Made by a program: the position numbers and the translations under genes. Under the pieces are notes generated by a model, which was not told where the DNA came from, did no database searches, and saw only the letters and a list, made by a program, of their open reading frames with translations. Below are positions 1 to 9,353 of a stretch of 64,000 nucleotides of DNA, piece after piece (the first letter of the stretch is position 1; each line of letters starts with the position of its first letter). Source of the DNA: Streptococcus thalassemiae (GTDB lineage: Bacteria; Bacillota; Bacilli; Lactobacillales; Streptococcaceae); contig NZ_CAHJXN010000002.1 in NCBI RefSeq assembly GCF_903645285.1, forward strand, positions 62,001 to 126,000. Reading direction: 5' to 3'.

Positions 1-257
1 AAACCGCCAAAACCACCTGCACCACCAAAGCCACCGTTGGCACCCGCAGCACCATATTGGTCATAGGCCGCACGTTTTTGGTCGTCACTCAAAGTCTCAT
101 AGGCTTCCTGAACTTCCTTGTACTTTTCCTCAGCACCAGGCTCCTTATTGATATCTGGGTGATATTTTTTCGAAAGCTTACGATAAGCCTTTTTGATCTC
201 GTCTGCCGAAGCGTTTTTGGACACCCCCAGACGATCATAAAATTCAGTATTGTTCAT
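1..257 (-). CDS. dnaJ: Chaperone DnaJ (N-terminal part, cut by window edge)
   Basis: Hsp40 co-chaperone that stimulates the ATPase of DnaK and delivers unfolded clients. The visible 85 codons hold the J domain with its HPD motif (context [10 protein letters not shown]) followed by the start of the Gly/Phe-rich linker (GGFGGAGG). The zinc-finger and C-terminal domains lie beyond base 1. The start is the ATG at 255-257, which gives the family's usual N-terminus [11 protein letters not shown]. There is no clear Shine-Dalgarno sequence upstream. Instead the 5' side runs straight into a dispersed repeat. It lies downstream of dnaK but is separated from it by a DJ-1-like gene, so it may be only loosely coupled to the hrcA-grpE-dnaK transcript. 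Confidence 0.95.
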   Translation of the reverse strand, partial: MNNTEFYDRLGVSKNASADEIKKAYRKLSKKYHPDINKEPGAEEKYKEVQEAYETLSDDQKRAAYDQYGAAGANGGFGGAGGFGG

Positions 258-263
258 AATTCA

Positions 264-351
264 AGATACAAAGGGCGTCAAACGGACACAGCCAAAATAG
301 GGGTTTTGACGACGGACGCTTGCGTCCTAGAAAAAACTATCTTTTTGGCAC
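264..351 (+). repeat. Dispersed small repeat, copy C (SPRITE-like)
   Basis: It opens with AGATACAAAGGGCGT, continues with CACAG and AAAATAGG, then a perfect 6-bp hairpin (GGACGC-TT-GCGTCC), then CTAG and a TCTTTTT run. The same order of blocks occurs in the opposite orientation directly after dnaK (1290-1378). The hairpin stems differ in sequence but sit in the same place, so structure rather than sequence is kept. Assignment to the pneumococcal SPRITE family is a guess from the terminator-like layout. Seven bases separate it from the dnaJ start codon. Confidence 0.5.
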
Positions 352-360
352 AGTCCGTAG

Positions 361-510
361 CCCGTGTTCAATTCCCTGAACACCTTTGTTCCTTTCTATT
401 GATGTTGTGAATCGAACCACCATTTAGGTCGGGGTCAATTCCTTTCTTTTATATTGAGTAAGAAATTTGAGAACCCGTGTTCAGTTACGAACACCCTTGT
501 TCCTTTCTAT
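361..510. repeat. Duplicated GTGTTC/GAACAC hairpin between the DJ-1-like gene and dnaJ
   Basis: Two near-copies at 361-399 and 474-510 share the blocks CCCGTGTTCA, GAACACC and TTGTTCCTTTCTAT. Each can fold through GTGTTC pairing with GAACAC. On the minus strand each copy presents AGAAAGGAACAA. The rest of 258-527 holds no gene I can support. Confidence 0.5.
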
Positions 511-527
511 AATTTTCATGTAAATCT

Positions 528-1160
528 TTAGAGGCTGTTTTCTATACTCTGCTTCACTTGATCAAACTCTTCATCTGATAGAGTAAATATCAAATCCTCT
601 TCAGCATACTCGTTCTGTTCTCTAAAATAGTTGTCAGTATTTTCTGCCAAACCTAGACCGAAAATCACTTTTCTTGCAAACTCTTGATGTGCAAAACCGA
701 TAGCCGTAATGATTTGTTTATCTTGGACAAGAACTTTCGGTTGGAAATTCTCACGTGGAAGAAATTCAAAATAGTCAAAGAAGTTTTGCCAAATTCCACC
801 TGTAAATTTCGTGTCGTTCAACAAGCCTGCTTTCGCCAATAAAAGGGGCGCTGAAGAAATGGTGGCAATTAGGATATCTTGCTCATTAAGACTTCTCAAA
901 AACGAGATCAATTTCTCATCTTGTAGAGCAGGACCTATATTTACCATTCCTGGCAAAATCACACAAGAATAATCTTCTATACGGATCTGATCCAATGTTT
1001 TCGTCGGTTGACAGGACAAACCATCCTCAGAGACCACCATCGAATGATCTGAAGCTACATAATCAATCGTGATGTCAAAAGACAGAGCTAAAGTACTCGT
1101 TAAAGTGGTTATCTCATAAAGAGAAAAATTAGGATAAATGATACAAAGTACTTTTTTCAT
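528..1160 (-). CDS. DJ-1/PfpI family protein
   Basis: Class I glutamine-amidotransferase-like fold of the DJ-1/PfpI superfamily, about 210 residues, probably cytosolic. The family includes glyoxalases, deglycases, chaperones and regulators, so the substrate cannot be named. The nucleophile-elbow region reads LIATISSAPLLLAKAG, where the catalytic Cys of DJ-1 (context AICAGP) is replaced by Ser (about residue 102). The conserved acidic residue near the N-terminus (YPNFSLYE) is present. I start at the ATG at 1158-1160 (MKKVLCIIYP), nine bases after GAGG; the upstream in-frame ATG overlaps that site. It sits between dnaK and dnaJ on the same strand, behind a terminator at 1184-1211, so it may be transcribed only by read-through or from its own promoter. 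Confidence 0.85.
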   Translation of the reverse strand: MKKVLCIIYPNFSLYEITTLTSTLALSFDITIDYVASDHSMVVSEDGLSCQPTKTLDQIRIEDYSCVILPGMVNIGPALQDEKLISFLRSLNEQDILIATISSAPLLLAKAGLLNDTKFTGGIWQNFFDYFEFLPRENFQPKVLVQDKQIITAIGFAHQEFARKVIFGLGLAENTDNYFREQNEYAEEDLIFTLSDEEFDQVKQSIENSL

Positions 1161-1183
1161 ACGCAACATCCTCTATTTTACCG

Positions 1184-1211
1184 AAAAACAGAGGCTGGGT
1201 TGCAACCTCTG
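1184..1211 (-). terminator. Rho-independent terminator between dnaK and the DJ-1-like gene
   Basis: On the minus strand CAGAGG and CCTCTG pair around an 11-base loop and are followed by TTTTT. It lies about 25 bases upstream of the DJ-1-like start codon, so it could end the dnaK message or act as a leaky attenuator. Confidence 0.7.
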
Positions 1212-1289
1212 GATTTCTTCTTATCATTACGACGTTCGAGTTTTAAAAATCAAACTAGTAATGCTAAATCGAGCACGCCCTAACCTCTT

Positions 1290-1375
1290 GGTGAAAAAGA
1301 CAAATCTTCCTAGAAACTAAAGTTTCTGCATCAGATTTCCTATTTTCACTGTGAGGTTTTAACGGGCTTTGCATC

Positions 1376-1378
<3 letters not shown>
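1290..1378 (-). repeat. Dispersed small repeat, copy B, flush with the dnaK stop codon
   Basis: Reading down the minus strand from the dnaK TAA: TAAGATGCAAAGCCCGT, then CACAG, AAAATAGG, a 7-bp hairpin (AGAAACT-TT-AGTTTCT), TAGG and TCTTTTT. The layout matches copy C (264-351), and the first 50 bases match the element that follows grpE. The TAA stop codon is itself the first three bases of the shared sequence. Confidence 0.5.
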
Positions 1379-3214
<1,836 letters not shown>

Positions 3215-3236
3215 TTAGTTAATTTTCTATTTTTGA

Positions 3237-3369
3237 TATTTCCCTTAAGTGGTGGGGACGTGAGCAACTCCCTTCGGGATTTAATCACTTATTTTTGAGC
3301 CTATTGTCTCAAAAATCCCCTGTTTCAGTAGCAGAAGCTACTGAAACTTTCACCACGGCGGGAAATATC
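3237..3369 (-). other. Long fold-back structure in the grpE-dnaK gap
   Basis: GATATTTCCC at 3237-3246 pairs perfectly with GGGAAATATC at 3360-3369. Nested inside are GTGGTG against CACCAC and two internal hairpins, TTTTTGAG..CTCAAAAA and TTTCAGTAGC..GCTACTGAAA. More stems follow at 3375-3392 (GCAAGCC..GGCTTGC) and near 3460-3480 (GTCGAAAT..ATTTCGAC). The gap 3200-3572 contains no supported gene. Whether this is a structured mRNA spacer, a processing site or a mobile repeat is not decided by the sequence. Confidence 0.5.
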
Positions 3370-3525
3370 TTCCTTGCAAGCCTCCGGCTTGCCTCTTATC
3401 TTTCTTCATAGTTTATTGTCGTTTCGGACAAGTTTTCTATTATGTTACGACACGAGGAGTCGAAATCAATTTTATTTCGACGACGAGTTGCTTCAGCTAC
3501 CGTCAGAATTGCCTAACCGAACACT

Positions 3526-3575
3526 TCGTCAATCTCCTATTTTTACTGTAAGCTTTATACGGGCTTTGTATCTTA
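3526..3575 (-). repeat. Dispersed small repeat, copy A, flush with the grpE stop codon
   Basis: From the grpE TAA the minus strand reads TAAGATACAAAGCCCGT, then TTACAGTAAAAATAGG, then a short CGAA-GTG-TTCG hairpin and TTAGG. The order of blocks is the same as after dnaK. The downstream part is more worn than in copies B and C. Confidence 0.45.
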
Positions 3576-4097
3576 GCTATACACCACTACCATTGCTGGG
3601 CGCAGGATGCGATCATGGAGTTTGTAGCCTTTTTGGAAGACTTGGGCGATAGTATCTGCTAGGTGTTCATCATCTGCTGGGAGAGTTTGGATAGCCATAT
3701 GGTAGTTATGGTCAAATTCACCGTCAGCTGCGATTTCTTCGATTCCTTCTTCTTTCAAAGCGTGAATCAAGCTTTCTTGCACCATTTCCAAGCCCTTCTT
3801 CACATCATCTGTCAAACCTTCAACTGCGAGTGCACGCTCAAGGTTGTCGAGCGATGGTAAGATTGCTTTTGCCAAGTCCTGACTACGATAACGTTGTAAG
3901 TTTTGACGCTCTTCATTGGCACGGCGTTGGATATTTTGCATTTCTGCATGAGCGCGAAGGTATTTGTTTTCGAACTCATCTGCACGTTCATTTGCCAAGT
4001 CCAACTCAGATTTCTCAGGAGTTGTTTCTTCTACCGTTTCCACAACTTCCTCTTCTTGGACTTCTTCTACTTCTTCATTTTTTATATCTTGGGCCAT
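3573..4097 (-). CDS. grpE: Nucleotide exchange factor GrpE
   Basis: GrpE, 174 residues, releases ADP from DnaK as a homodimer. The acidic, disordered N-terminus ([17 protein letters not shown]) leads into the long coiled coil ([19 protein letters not shown]) and the C-terminal beta domain ([16 protein letters not shown]). The start is the ATG at 4095-4097 ([11 protein letters not shown]), five bases after AGGAGG; the longer frame starting at 4121 would run through the ribosome-binding site. It follows hrcA by 26 bases and belongs to the CIRCE-controlled transcript. Confidence 0.97.
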   Translation of the reverse strand: MAQDIKNEEVEEVQEEEVVETVEETTPEKSELDLANERADEFENKYLRAHAEMQNIQRRANEERQNLQRYRSQDLAKAILPSLDNLERALAVEGLTDDVKKGLEMVQESLIHALKEEGIEEIAADGEFDHNYHMAIQTLPADDEHLADTIAQVFQKGYKLHDRILRPAMVVVYS

Positions 4098-4123
4098 TTT
4101 CGCCTCCTTTAATGATTTCAATC

Positions 4124-5158
4124 TTAATGTACTTCGTAATGATTACTGCTGAGGTAGCGGTAAAAATCTGTCAACTTCATGGTCAAAACACGGTTGACTA
4201 CGTTGACTTGGTTGATTAGCTGCTGATAATCCAGATTAACAGGACCGATAATGGCTAGAATTCCAACTCCCCGATAAGGAATGAGGAACTTGCTACTAAT
4301 CACCGCTAGGTCAGCTAGACAGGACTCTTGACTGTCTGCAACACGGACGTTTTGCATCTGATCCTCACGCAACCCCTCACGAATCTCCAGAGCCACCTTT
4401 TGCGGTTGGTCAAAGAACTGATAAGCTGCCAGATTGGCAAAATTCAAGAGATTAACCTTGCCCGCCACCACAATGTTTTCATTGAACATTTCCTTAAAGA
4501 TATGTTCAAAGAGATCGATAACATTGTCCGTTGTTGTAAAGTAACGCTGGATAATCTGCGGAATCTCCGTCCGAATCTTGTAGTGAATATCTAGAACAGT
4601 ATGACCGAGGAAACGTTCCTGAATGATGCTCTTCAGCTTCAGCAAATCCTCCTGTAAAAAGTTCCTTGGAATCAGAAACTGACTAGTAACCGTTCGCGAC
4701 TCGTCTAGGGTAAATACTGCCAAGGCTGTATGTTGCCCCAAAACAACGATATCAAAGGCTGTCAAACGTTGCCTGCTCGGCTCAACATCCAGTGCTACTA
4801 CCGTACAGCCACTCAAGTCTGTCAGTAGATTAGCAGCCTCTTGCAGAATATCCTCCAATTTGAAGAATTCCTGGTCAAAGGCTTTGACAATCTCATATAC
4901 CTCATTTTCAGCTAGTCGGTCAAAATCCAGTGAGTGTTTTACATAGTACTGAAAACCAGCAACACTTGGCATCCGACCACTTGAAGTATGAGCCTTCTCA
5001 AGCAAACCTTGCTTTTCTAGAGCCGCCATGTCATTACGAATGGTTGCACTGCTAGAGTTAATAGACTCTTGCAAGGCTTTGGATCCGACAGGTTCGTGCG
5101 TTTTGGTAAAGATGTCAATAATCAGATTTAAAATATCCTGCTGACGCTCTGTAACCAC
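4124..5158 (-). CDS. hrcA: Heat-inducible transcription repressor HrcA
   Basis: HrcA binds CIRCE operators and represses class I heat-shock operons; GroESL is its usual folding partner. The N-terminal winged helix ([32 protein letters not shown]) is followed by the dimerisation and inserted domains, 344 residues in all. I choose the GTG at 5156-5158 (VTERQQD), seven bases after AGGAG; the ATG 11 codons upstream overlaps the operator-proximal leader and would not match the family N-terminus. It is the first gene of the operon and is autoregulated through two CIRCE copies directly upstream. Confidence 0.96.
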   Translation of the reverse strand: MVTERQQDILNLIIDIFTKTHEPVGSKALQESINSSSATIRNDMAALEKQGLLEKAHTSSGRMPSVAGFQYYVKHSLDFDRLAENEVYEIVKAFDQEFFKLEDILQEAANLLTDLSGCTVVALDVEPSRQRLTAFDIVVLGQHTALAVFTLDESRTVTSQFLIPRNFLQEDLLKLKSIIQERFLGHTVLDIHYKIRTEIPQIIQRYFTTTDNVIDLFEHIFKEMFNENIVVAGKVNLLNFANLAAYQFFDQPQKVALEIREGLREDQMQNVRVADSQESCLADLAVISSKFLIPYRGVGILAIIGPVNLDYQQLINQVNVVNRVLTMKLTDFYRYLSSNHYEVH

Positions 5159-5184
5159 CTCATCACTCCTCTCTGTCTGATCAA

Positions 5185-5211
5185 TTAGCACTCGATATAC
5201 TTAAGTGCTAA
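5185..5211. promoter_or_regulatory. CIRCE operator, downstream copy
   Basis: TTAGCACTC, nine bases, AAGTGCTAA: one mismatch to the CIRCE consensus (TTAGCACTC-N9-GAGTGCTAA). It lies between the -10 box and the hrcA start, so bound HrcA would block elongation or initiation. Confidence 0.93.
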
Positions 5212-5221
5212 CTCATGATTC

Positions 5222-5251
5222 TATTATACACCCTTAAAAAAGAATGTCAAG
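5222..5251 (-). promoter_or_regulatory. hrcA-grpE-dnaK promoter
   Basis: Minus-strand TTGACA (5246-5251) and TATAAT (5222-5227) with a 16-base spacer and TG directly before the -10 box. It is flanked on both sides by CIRCE copies. Confidence 0.85.
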
Positions 5252-5267
5252 ATAAAAACTCAAAAAA

Positions 5268-5294
5268 TTAGCACTCTTTTATCAAGAGTGCTAA
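5268..5294. promoter_or_regulatory. CIRCE operator, upstream copy
   Basis: A perfect TTAGCACTC-N9-GAGTGCTAA about 16 bases upstream of the -35 box. With the copy at 5185-5211 it brackets the promoter. Confidence 0.95.
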
Positions 5295-5333
5295 AAATCA
5301 GTCTGAAGACCTAGAACCTTGCTATTCATCTAC

Positions 5334-5831
5334 TTAGTATTTCATTTTTAATCTGAAATAACCATAGATTAGATAAGAAATCATTAAAGCATATAAAAGA
5401 AAAATAACGAAGAAAGACATAGAAAGTTCTTCTTTAAATAAACTTATACAAACAACAAGACCACCTAAGAAAGTAGCTGCACATGAACGAAATCTATATC
5501 GCATAACTTCCCATCTGTGCCCCTTACTCATATAGACTTGATCCTCTGGAAGTAAATTAGAAGACGATTTACGAAGAATCGAACAAGAACCTGCTCCTAT
5601 CAATTCCCAACCTCTATTTCTAAAATCTTGCAGTTCATGCTTATGCTTTTTAAGAAATCTAGAATCATAGATACAGTAGATGACATCGTCTGGTTGACAT
5701 TGGTCAAAATAGAACAAACCAAAACAACTCGTTCTATATCTCCAGCCTTTCAAGTGCATCTCATGCAAATATTCTTCTTCCTTGTCCAAATCAACAATGG
5801 TGAAAATCCGAAATTCTACTCTGCTATTCAT
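5334..5831 (-). CDS. DUF2812 domain membrane protein
   Basis: 165 residues. The N-terminal half matches the DUF2812 pattern (RIFTIVDLDKEEEYLHEMH, KGWRYRTSCFGLFYF, FRNRGWELIG), and the C-terminus has two hydrophobic spans (about 115-155). The function of DUF2812 is unknown. It lies 34 bases downstream of a second DUF2812 gene and a PadR regulator. Small DUF2812 membrane proteins are often found next to PadR-type regulators, so a PadR-controlled membrane function is likely but unspecified. Confidence 0.85.
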   Translation of the reverse strand: MNSRVEFRIFTIVDLDKEEEYLHEMHLKGWRYRTSCFGLFYFDQCQPDDVIYCIYDSRFLKKHKHELQDFRNRGWELIGAGSCSILRKSSSNLLPEDQVYMSKGHRWEVMRYRFRSCAATFLGGLVVCISLFKEELSMSFFVIFLLYALMISYLIYGYFRLKMKY

Positions 5832-5865
5832 TGTCTTACCCCAAAATTAGAAAACATGCCTGGCG

Positions 5866-6444
5866 TTATTTATTAGATAATTCTTTCCACTTTTGACTCA
5901 ATCTCCAAAAAATATAAGAAATCTGAATCGCAAAAACTATCAATAAAACCCAATCTATTATGAAAATCAAAAACACTTCCCAACTGAAAGAACTAGCTCC
6001 ACTGACAAACCTTGAGAAAACCGGTAGTAGAGCTAAAAAGAGAAGCAAAATAGGAAGCATCCGCCTCGTTAAAATCCGTTTGACCACCGCTAACTTCCCG
6101 GCCGCGTCATTATAAATTTCAAACTCAGCATCCGACTCAATTCCAGAATGAAGTTTTCTAAAGTAGGAAAAACCATTAAAGTCTGTAATATGCTCCCAGC
6201 CACAGTCTTTAAATAATTGTAAATAGGAGGCTCTATCTGATTTTTTCATGGGATAAAAGTCCAACTGATAAGACACTTGCTCAGGGTGACCCTTTTCAAA
6301 GGTATACTTAACTGCAAACAATAAGATAGAATAGCTTACTTTTCTAAGTTTCCAGCCCTTAGCATGCATTTCTCTAAAGTATAGAGCCTCCCTCTCATAA
6401 TCCGCAATTGTAAAAAGTCGATAAACAACTTTCTTTTCCATCAT
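5866..6444 (-). CDS. DUF2812 domain membrane protein
   Basis: 192 residues with the same N-terminal layout as its neighbour (YRLFTIADYEREALYFREMH, AKGWKLRKVSYSILLF, LFKDCGWEHITDFNGFSYF). Two membrane segments follow (about 130-147 and 158-182) and the tail is charged. The start ATG overlaps the padR stop by four bases and has GGGAGG upstream, so the two genes are translationally coupled. The paired DUF2812 genes look like an old tandem duplication, although their DNA has diverged. Confidence 0.85.
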   Translation of the reverse strand: MMEKKVVYRLFTIADYEREALYFREMHAKGWKLRKVSYSILLFAVKYTFEKGHPEQVSYQLDFYPMKKSDRASYLQLFKDCGWEHITDFNGFSYFRKLHSGIESDAEFEIYNDAAGKLAVVKRILTRRMLPILLLFLALLPVFSRFVSGASSFSWEVFLIFIIDWVLLIVFAIQISYIFWRLSQKWKELSNK

Positions 6445-6761
6445 ACTTCCTCCCGACTGTTTCTATAGAGCCGTTTAATACGCTTCAATTCAATATCTAA
6501 GACTTTTCGTCCCAAGTCTGTTATCTGATAGATTTTTCGTTTTTCCTCTTCTCGGACAAAGGAAATCAAACCATCCTTTTCCATTTTTGACAAGGTTCCA
6601 TACATAGTTCCAGGACTAATCGAAACCTGCGAATCTGTCATCTCCTTAACCTTTTGCGCAATACTATAACCATGACCTTCCTTTTGCAGACAGAACAAGA
6701 TATAAAAGCCCGTTTCCGTCATCGGAAGATAAACTCGACGAATCTTATCCGTTAATTCCAT
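6441..6761 (-). CDS. PadR family transcriptional regulator
   Basis: 106 residues with the PadR winged helix: FYILFCLQKEGHGYSIAQKV, then MTDSQVSISPGTMYGTLSKM (recognition helix) and the wing DGLISFVREEEKRKIYQITDLG, followed by a short C-terminal helix. PadR proteins usually repress themselves and an adjacent membrane-protein gene and respond to small hydrophobic ligands or antimicrobials. Here the partners are the two DUF2812 genes. AT-rich palindromes lie just upstream of the start. Confidence 0.92.
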   Translation of the reverse strand: MELTDKIRRVYLPMTETGFYILFCLQKEGHGYSIAQKVKEMTDSQVSISPGTMYGTLSKMEKDGLISFVREEEKRKIYQITDLGRKVLDIELKRIKRLYRNSREEV

Positions 6762-6784
6762 TTATAAGCACCTCCTATTCAGTT

Positions 6785-6829
6785 CGATATATCGCACTTC
6801 GTTATACAAAATATATCACACCTCGATAT
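6785..6829 (-). promoter_or_regulatory. Probable PadR promoter/operator
   Basis: A perfect palindrome CGATATATCG (6785-6794) and an interrupted one, ATATC-N7-GATAT (6813-6829), flank a minus-strand TATAAC (-10-like, 6801-6806). The repeated GATAT half-sites close to a PadR gene suggest self-regulation; no binding evidence is available here. Confidence 0.45.
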
Positions 6830-6840
6830 AAAACACAAGA

Positions 6841-6866
6841 AAAAAGATCACCCACAGGTAATCTTT
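6841..6866 (-). terminator. Terminator after glnA
   Basis: Minus strand: GATTACC and GGTGATC pair around a short loop and are followed by TTTTTTC. Confidence 0.75.
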
Positions 6867-6874
6867 CCTCTATA

Positions 6875-8221
6875 TTAGTAAAGGTCTAAATAATTATCAA
6901 TTTCCCATTGTGAAACGAAGGTTGCATAACTTGCCCATTCGATTCGTTTGGCTTCAAGGAAACTAGTATAGATGTGTTCTCCAAGAGCTGCTCTGACAAC
7001 CTCATCTTCTGTCAAAGCTTTCAAAGCGTTGTGAAGAGTTGATGGAAGGTCTGTAATACCAGCTTCCTTACGCTCTTCTGCTGTCATGATGTAGATATTT
7101 TCTTCGATAGGAGCTGGTGCTTCGATTTTATTCTCAATACCATGCAAACCAACTTCCAAAAGAACTGCCATAGCAATATATGGGTTTGCCATCGGATCTA
7201 CTGAACGCAACTCAAGACGAGTTCCCATACCACGTGAAGCAGGTACACGCACAAGTGGCGAACGGTTACGACCAGCCCAAGCAATGTAAACAGGCGCTTC
7301 ATAACCTGGAACCAAACGTTTGTATGAGTTAACCGTTGGATTCATGATAGCAGTATAGTTGTAGGCATGCTTGATCAAACCGCCAAGGAAATGGTAGGCC
7401 GTTTCTGACAACTGCATTCCTTTTGGATCATTTGGATCAAAGAAGGCATTGTTTCCTTCTGCATCAAACAAGGACATATTACAGTGCATACCTGATCCGG
7501 CAATACCAAATTTTGGTTTCGCCATAAAGGTTGCGTAAAGTCCGTGTTTGCGAGCAATGGTTTTAACAACAAGTTTAAAGATTTGAATCTTATCACAAGC
7601 ACGGAGAACTTCATCGTACTTGAAGTCAATCTCATGTTGTCCAACCGCAACCTCGTGGTGACTCGCTTCTACTTCAAATCCCATTTTGGTCAAGACATTG
7701 ACAATCTCACGACGTGTATTGTCCGCAAGGTCAGTAGGCGCCAAATCAAAGTAGCCACCCTTGTCATTTACTTCAAGTGTTGGATCACCATTTTCATCTA
7801 GTTTAAATAGGAAGAATTCTGGCTCTGGACCAAGGTTGAAGGATTTGAATCCCACTTCTTCCATGTGACGAAGAGCACGTTTCAAATTACCACGAGGGTC
7901 CCCTGCAAATGGTTCACCTTCTGTTGTATAGACATCACAGATCAAACCTGCAACACTTCCATTTTCATCTCCCCACGGGAAGACTGTCCATGTATCCAAG
8001 TCTGGGTACAAGTACATATCCGACTCATTGATACGTACAAAACCTTCAATAGAAGATCCATCAAACATAGCCTTATTTGACAAGACCTTATCTAATTGTT
8101 CATCTGTAGCAGGAATTTCGACGTTTTTCATGGTTCCCAAAATATCTGAAAACATGAGACGAATAAAGGTAACATTTTTTTCCTTGACTTCACGACGAAT
8201 ATCTGCAGCTGTGATTGGCAT
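6875..8221 (-). CDS. glnA: Glutamine synthetase type I
   Basis: ATP-dependent synthesis of glutamine from glutamate and ammonium. 448 residues, the length of the Gram-positive dodecameric GSI enzymes. Visible motifs include FDGSSIEGF near the N-terminus, the metal/substrate region [16 protein letters not shown] and the ATP-binding [17 protein letters not shown]. It lies 36 bases downstream of glnR in the classic glnRA operon. In this group feedback-inhibited GlnA and GlnR act together, so the promoter upstream of glnR with its GlnR site should control it. Confidence 0.98.
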   Translation of the reverse strand: MPITAADIRREVKEKNVTFIRLMFSDILGTMKNVEIPATDEQLDKVLSNKAMFDGSSIEGFVRINESDMYLYPDLDTWTVFPWGDENGSVAGLICDVYTTEGEPFAGDPRGNLKRALRHMEEVGFKSFNLGPEPEFFLFKLDENGDPTLEVNDKGGYFDLAPTDLADNTRREIVNVLTKMGFEVEASHHEVAVGQHEIDFKYDEVLRACDKIQIFKLVVKTIARKHGLYATFMAKPKFGIAGSGMHCNMSLFDAEGNNAFFDPNDPKGMQLSETAYHFLGGLIKHAYNYTAIMNPTVNSYKRLVPGYEAPVYIAWAGRNRSPLVRVPASRGMGTRLELRSVDPMANPYIAMAVLLEVGLHGIENKIEAPAPIEENIYIMTAEERKEAGITDLPSTLHNALKALTEDEVVRAALGEHIYTSFLEAKRIEWASYATFVSQWEIDNYLDLY

Positions 8222-8257
8222 GAGTTTTCTCCTTAATGTATGACTACTTACGGTTGC

Positions 8258-8614
8258 CTAACCGCGACCAAAAGGTGACTGTACTGAAGCAAAGCGACCC
8301 TGTTGGAGGAGTTCATTGTGAAGTGCACGACGCACCTCAGTCTGACTCACCGCTTTCTTGGATTTCGCTTCACGTTCAGCATATTTTTTCTTAATGGCAG
8401 CGATATTATAACCTTCAGAGAGATAATCTTTGATTTCAAGTAGACGATCCATGTCATTCAAGGAATACATGCGACGGTTCCCTTCGTTTCGATCAGGCTT
8501 AATCAACTCTTGATCTTCATAATAACGAATCTGACGCGCCGATAGATCAGTCAACTTCATAACACTGCCGATAGGAAAAACAGCCATATTTCGGCGAAAT
8601 TCTTTTTCCTTCAT
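8258..8614 (-). CDS. glnR: Nitrogen repressor GlnR (MerR family)
   Basis: 118 residues. The MerR-type winged HTH (MKLTDLSARQIRYYEDQELI, RRMYSLNDMDRLLEIKDYL) is followed by a short C-terminal tail that in the family senses feedback-inhibited glutamine synthetase. It represses glnRA and other glutamine/glutamate genes when nitrogen is plentiful. A perfect GlnR operator lies just upstream of its promoter. Confidence 0.97.
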   Translation of the reverse strand: MKEKEFRRNMAVFPIGSVMKLTDLSARQIRYYEDQELIKPDRNEGNRRMYSLNDMDRLLEIKDYLSEGYNIAAIKKKYAEREAKSKKAVSQTEVRRALHNELLQQGRFASVQSPFGRG

Positions 8615-8637
8615 TTACAATTTCCTTCTTTCTGTCT

Positions 8638-8666
8638 ATTATAGTCTAAAAAAAGATAAACGTCAA
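8638..8666 (-). promoter_or_regulatory. glnRA promoter
   Basis: Minus-strand TTGACG (8661-8666) and TATAAT (8638-8643), 17-base spacer. Confidence 0.8.
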
Positions 8667-8673
8667 TTGATAA

Positions 8674-8690
8674 TGTTATAAAATGTAACA
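8674..8690. promoter_or_regulatory. GlnR operator
   Basis: TGTTATAAAATGTAACA fits the consensus TGTNA-N7-TNACA exactly. It ends one base before the stop codon of the next gene and lies just upstream of the glnRA -35 box. Confidence 0.88.
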
Positions 8691-9218
8691 TTATTTTTCT
8701 TTTTTCTCTAAAAAGAGACGAATACGATCAATGTCGTAATTTACGAGAATTGCGACAAAAACTCCCATGAACGTTTCTGATACACGCGCAAATACGTACA
8801 AAATTGTTTCGCCACTCGGGATCGATAGGGTAATGATTAACATAGCTGCTACACCACCAATAACCCCTGCTTTATTATTCATGGCTACATTTGTCATAAT
8901 GGTTAACATGGTGCAGATTGGAACAACTACCAAGGTCACCCAAAAGGCTTCGTGGAAAAAGGTATTTAATAAGAAGAAAACCAAGGCATAGAGGCCACCG
9001 ATACTATTTCCTAGAATACGCGAAGTCCCAAAATGAACACTCTTATCAAAACTCTCCCTCAGGCTAAAAACAGCTGTCAAAGCACCAATTTGAAGACCTT
9101 TCCAACCAAAAAAGCCAAAAATCAAGAGAACTAGAAAAACAGCAATACCTGTTTTAAAGGTTCGCATACCAAGTTTGAACTGGGATTTATCGAATTTATA
9201 TTTTTTAAAATAACTCAT
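8691..9218 (-). CDS. Aromatic acid exporter family / FUSC-like membrane protein
   Basis: 175 residues with about four to five hydrophobic segments (FKTGIAVFLVLLIFGFFGW, ILGNSIGGLYALVFFLLNTF, AFWVTLVVVPICTMLTIMT, GVIGGVAAMLIITLSIP) and a cytosolic C-terminus rich in charged residues. This is the N-terminal ArAE/FUSC membrane module found in small Firmicute proteins. The substrate is unknown. It lies immediately upstream of glnR on the same strand, and its stop codon abuts the GlnR box, so glnRA probably starts afresh. Confidence 0.8.
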   Translation of the reverse strand: MSYFKKYKFDKSQFKLGMRTFKTGIAVFLVLLIFGFFGWKGLQIGALTAVFSLRESFDKSVHFGTSRILGNSIGGLYALVFFLLNTFFHEAFWVTLVVVPICTMLTIMTNVAMNNKAGVIGGVAAMLIITLSIPSGETILYVFARVSETFMGVFVAILVNYDIDRIRLFLEKKEK

Positions 9219-9302
9219 AATCTCAACTTTCTATTTCCATTTTATCATAAATTGACTGATTTTATGAGTAATAGTTGAGATGAAGCGTTTTTATTTTAAG
9301 CA

Positions 9303-9330
9303 AAAGAAAAGAGGAACTTTCATTCCTCTC
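9303..9330 (-). terminator. Terminator after pgk
   Basis: Minus strand: AGAGGAA and TTCCTCT pair around a six-base loop, with a T-rich tail. Confidence 0.75.
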
Positions 9331-9353
9331 TTCTTTGATTTGTTTATAAAATC

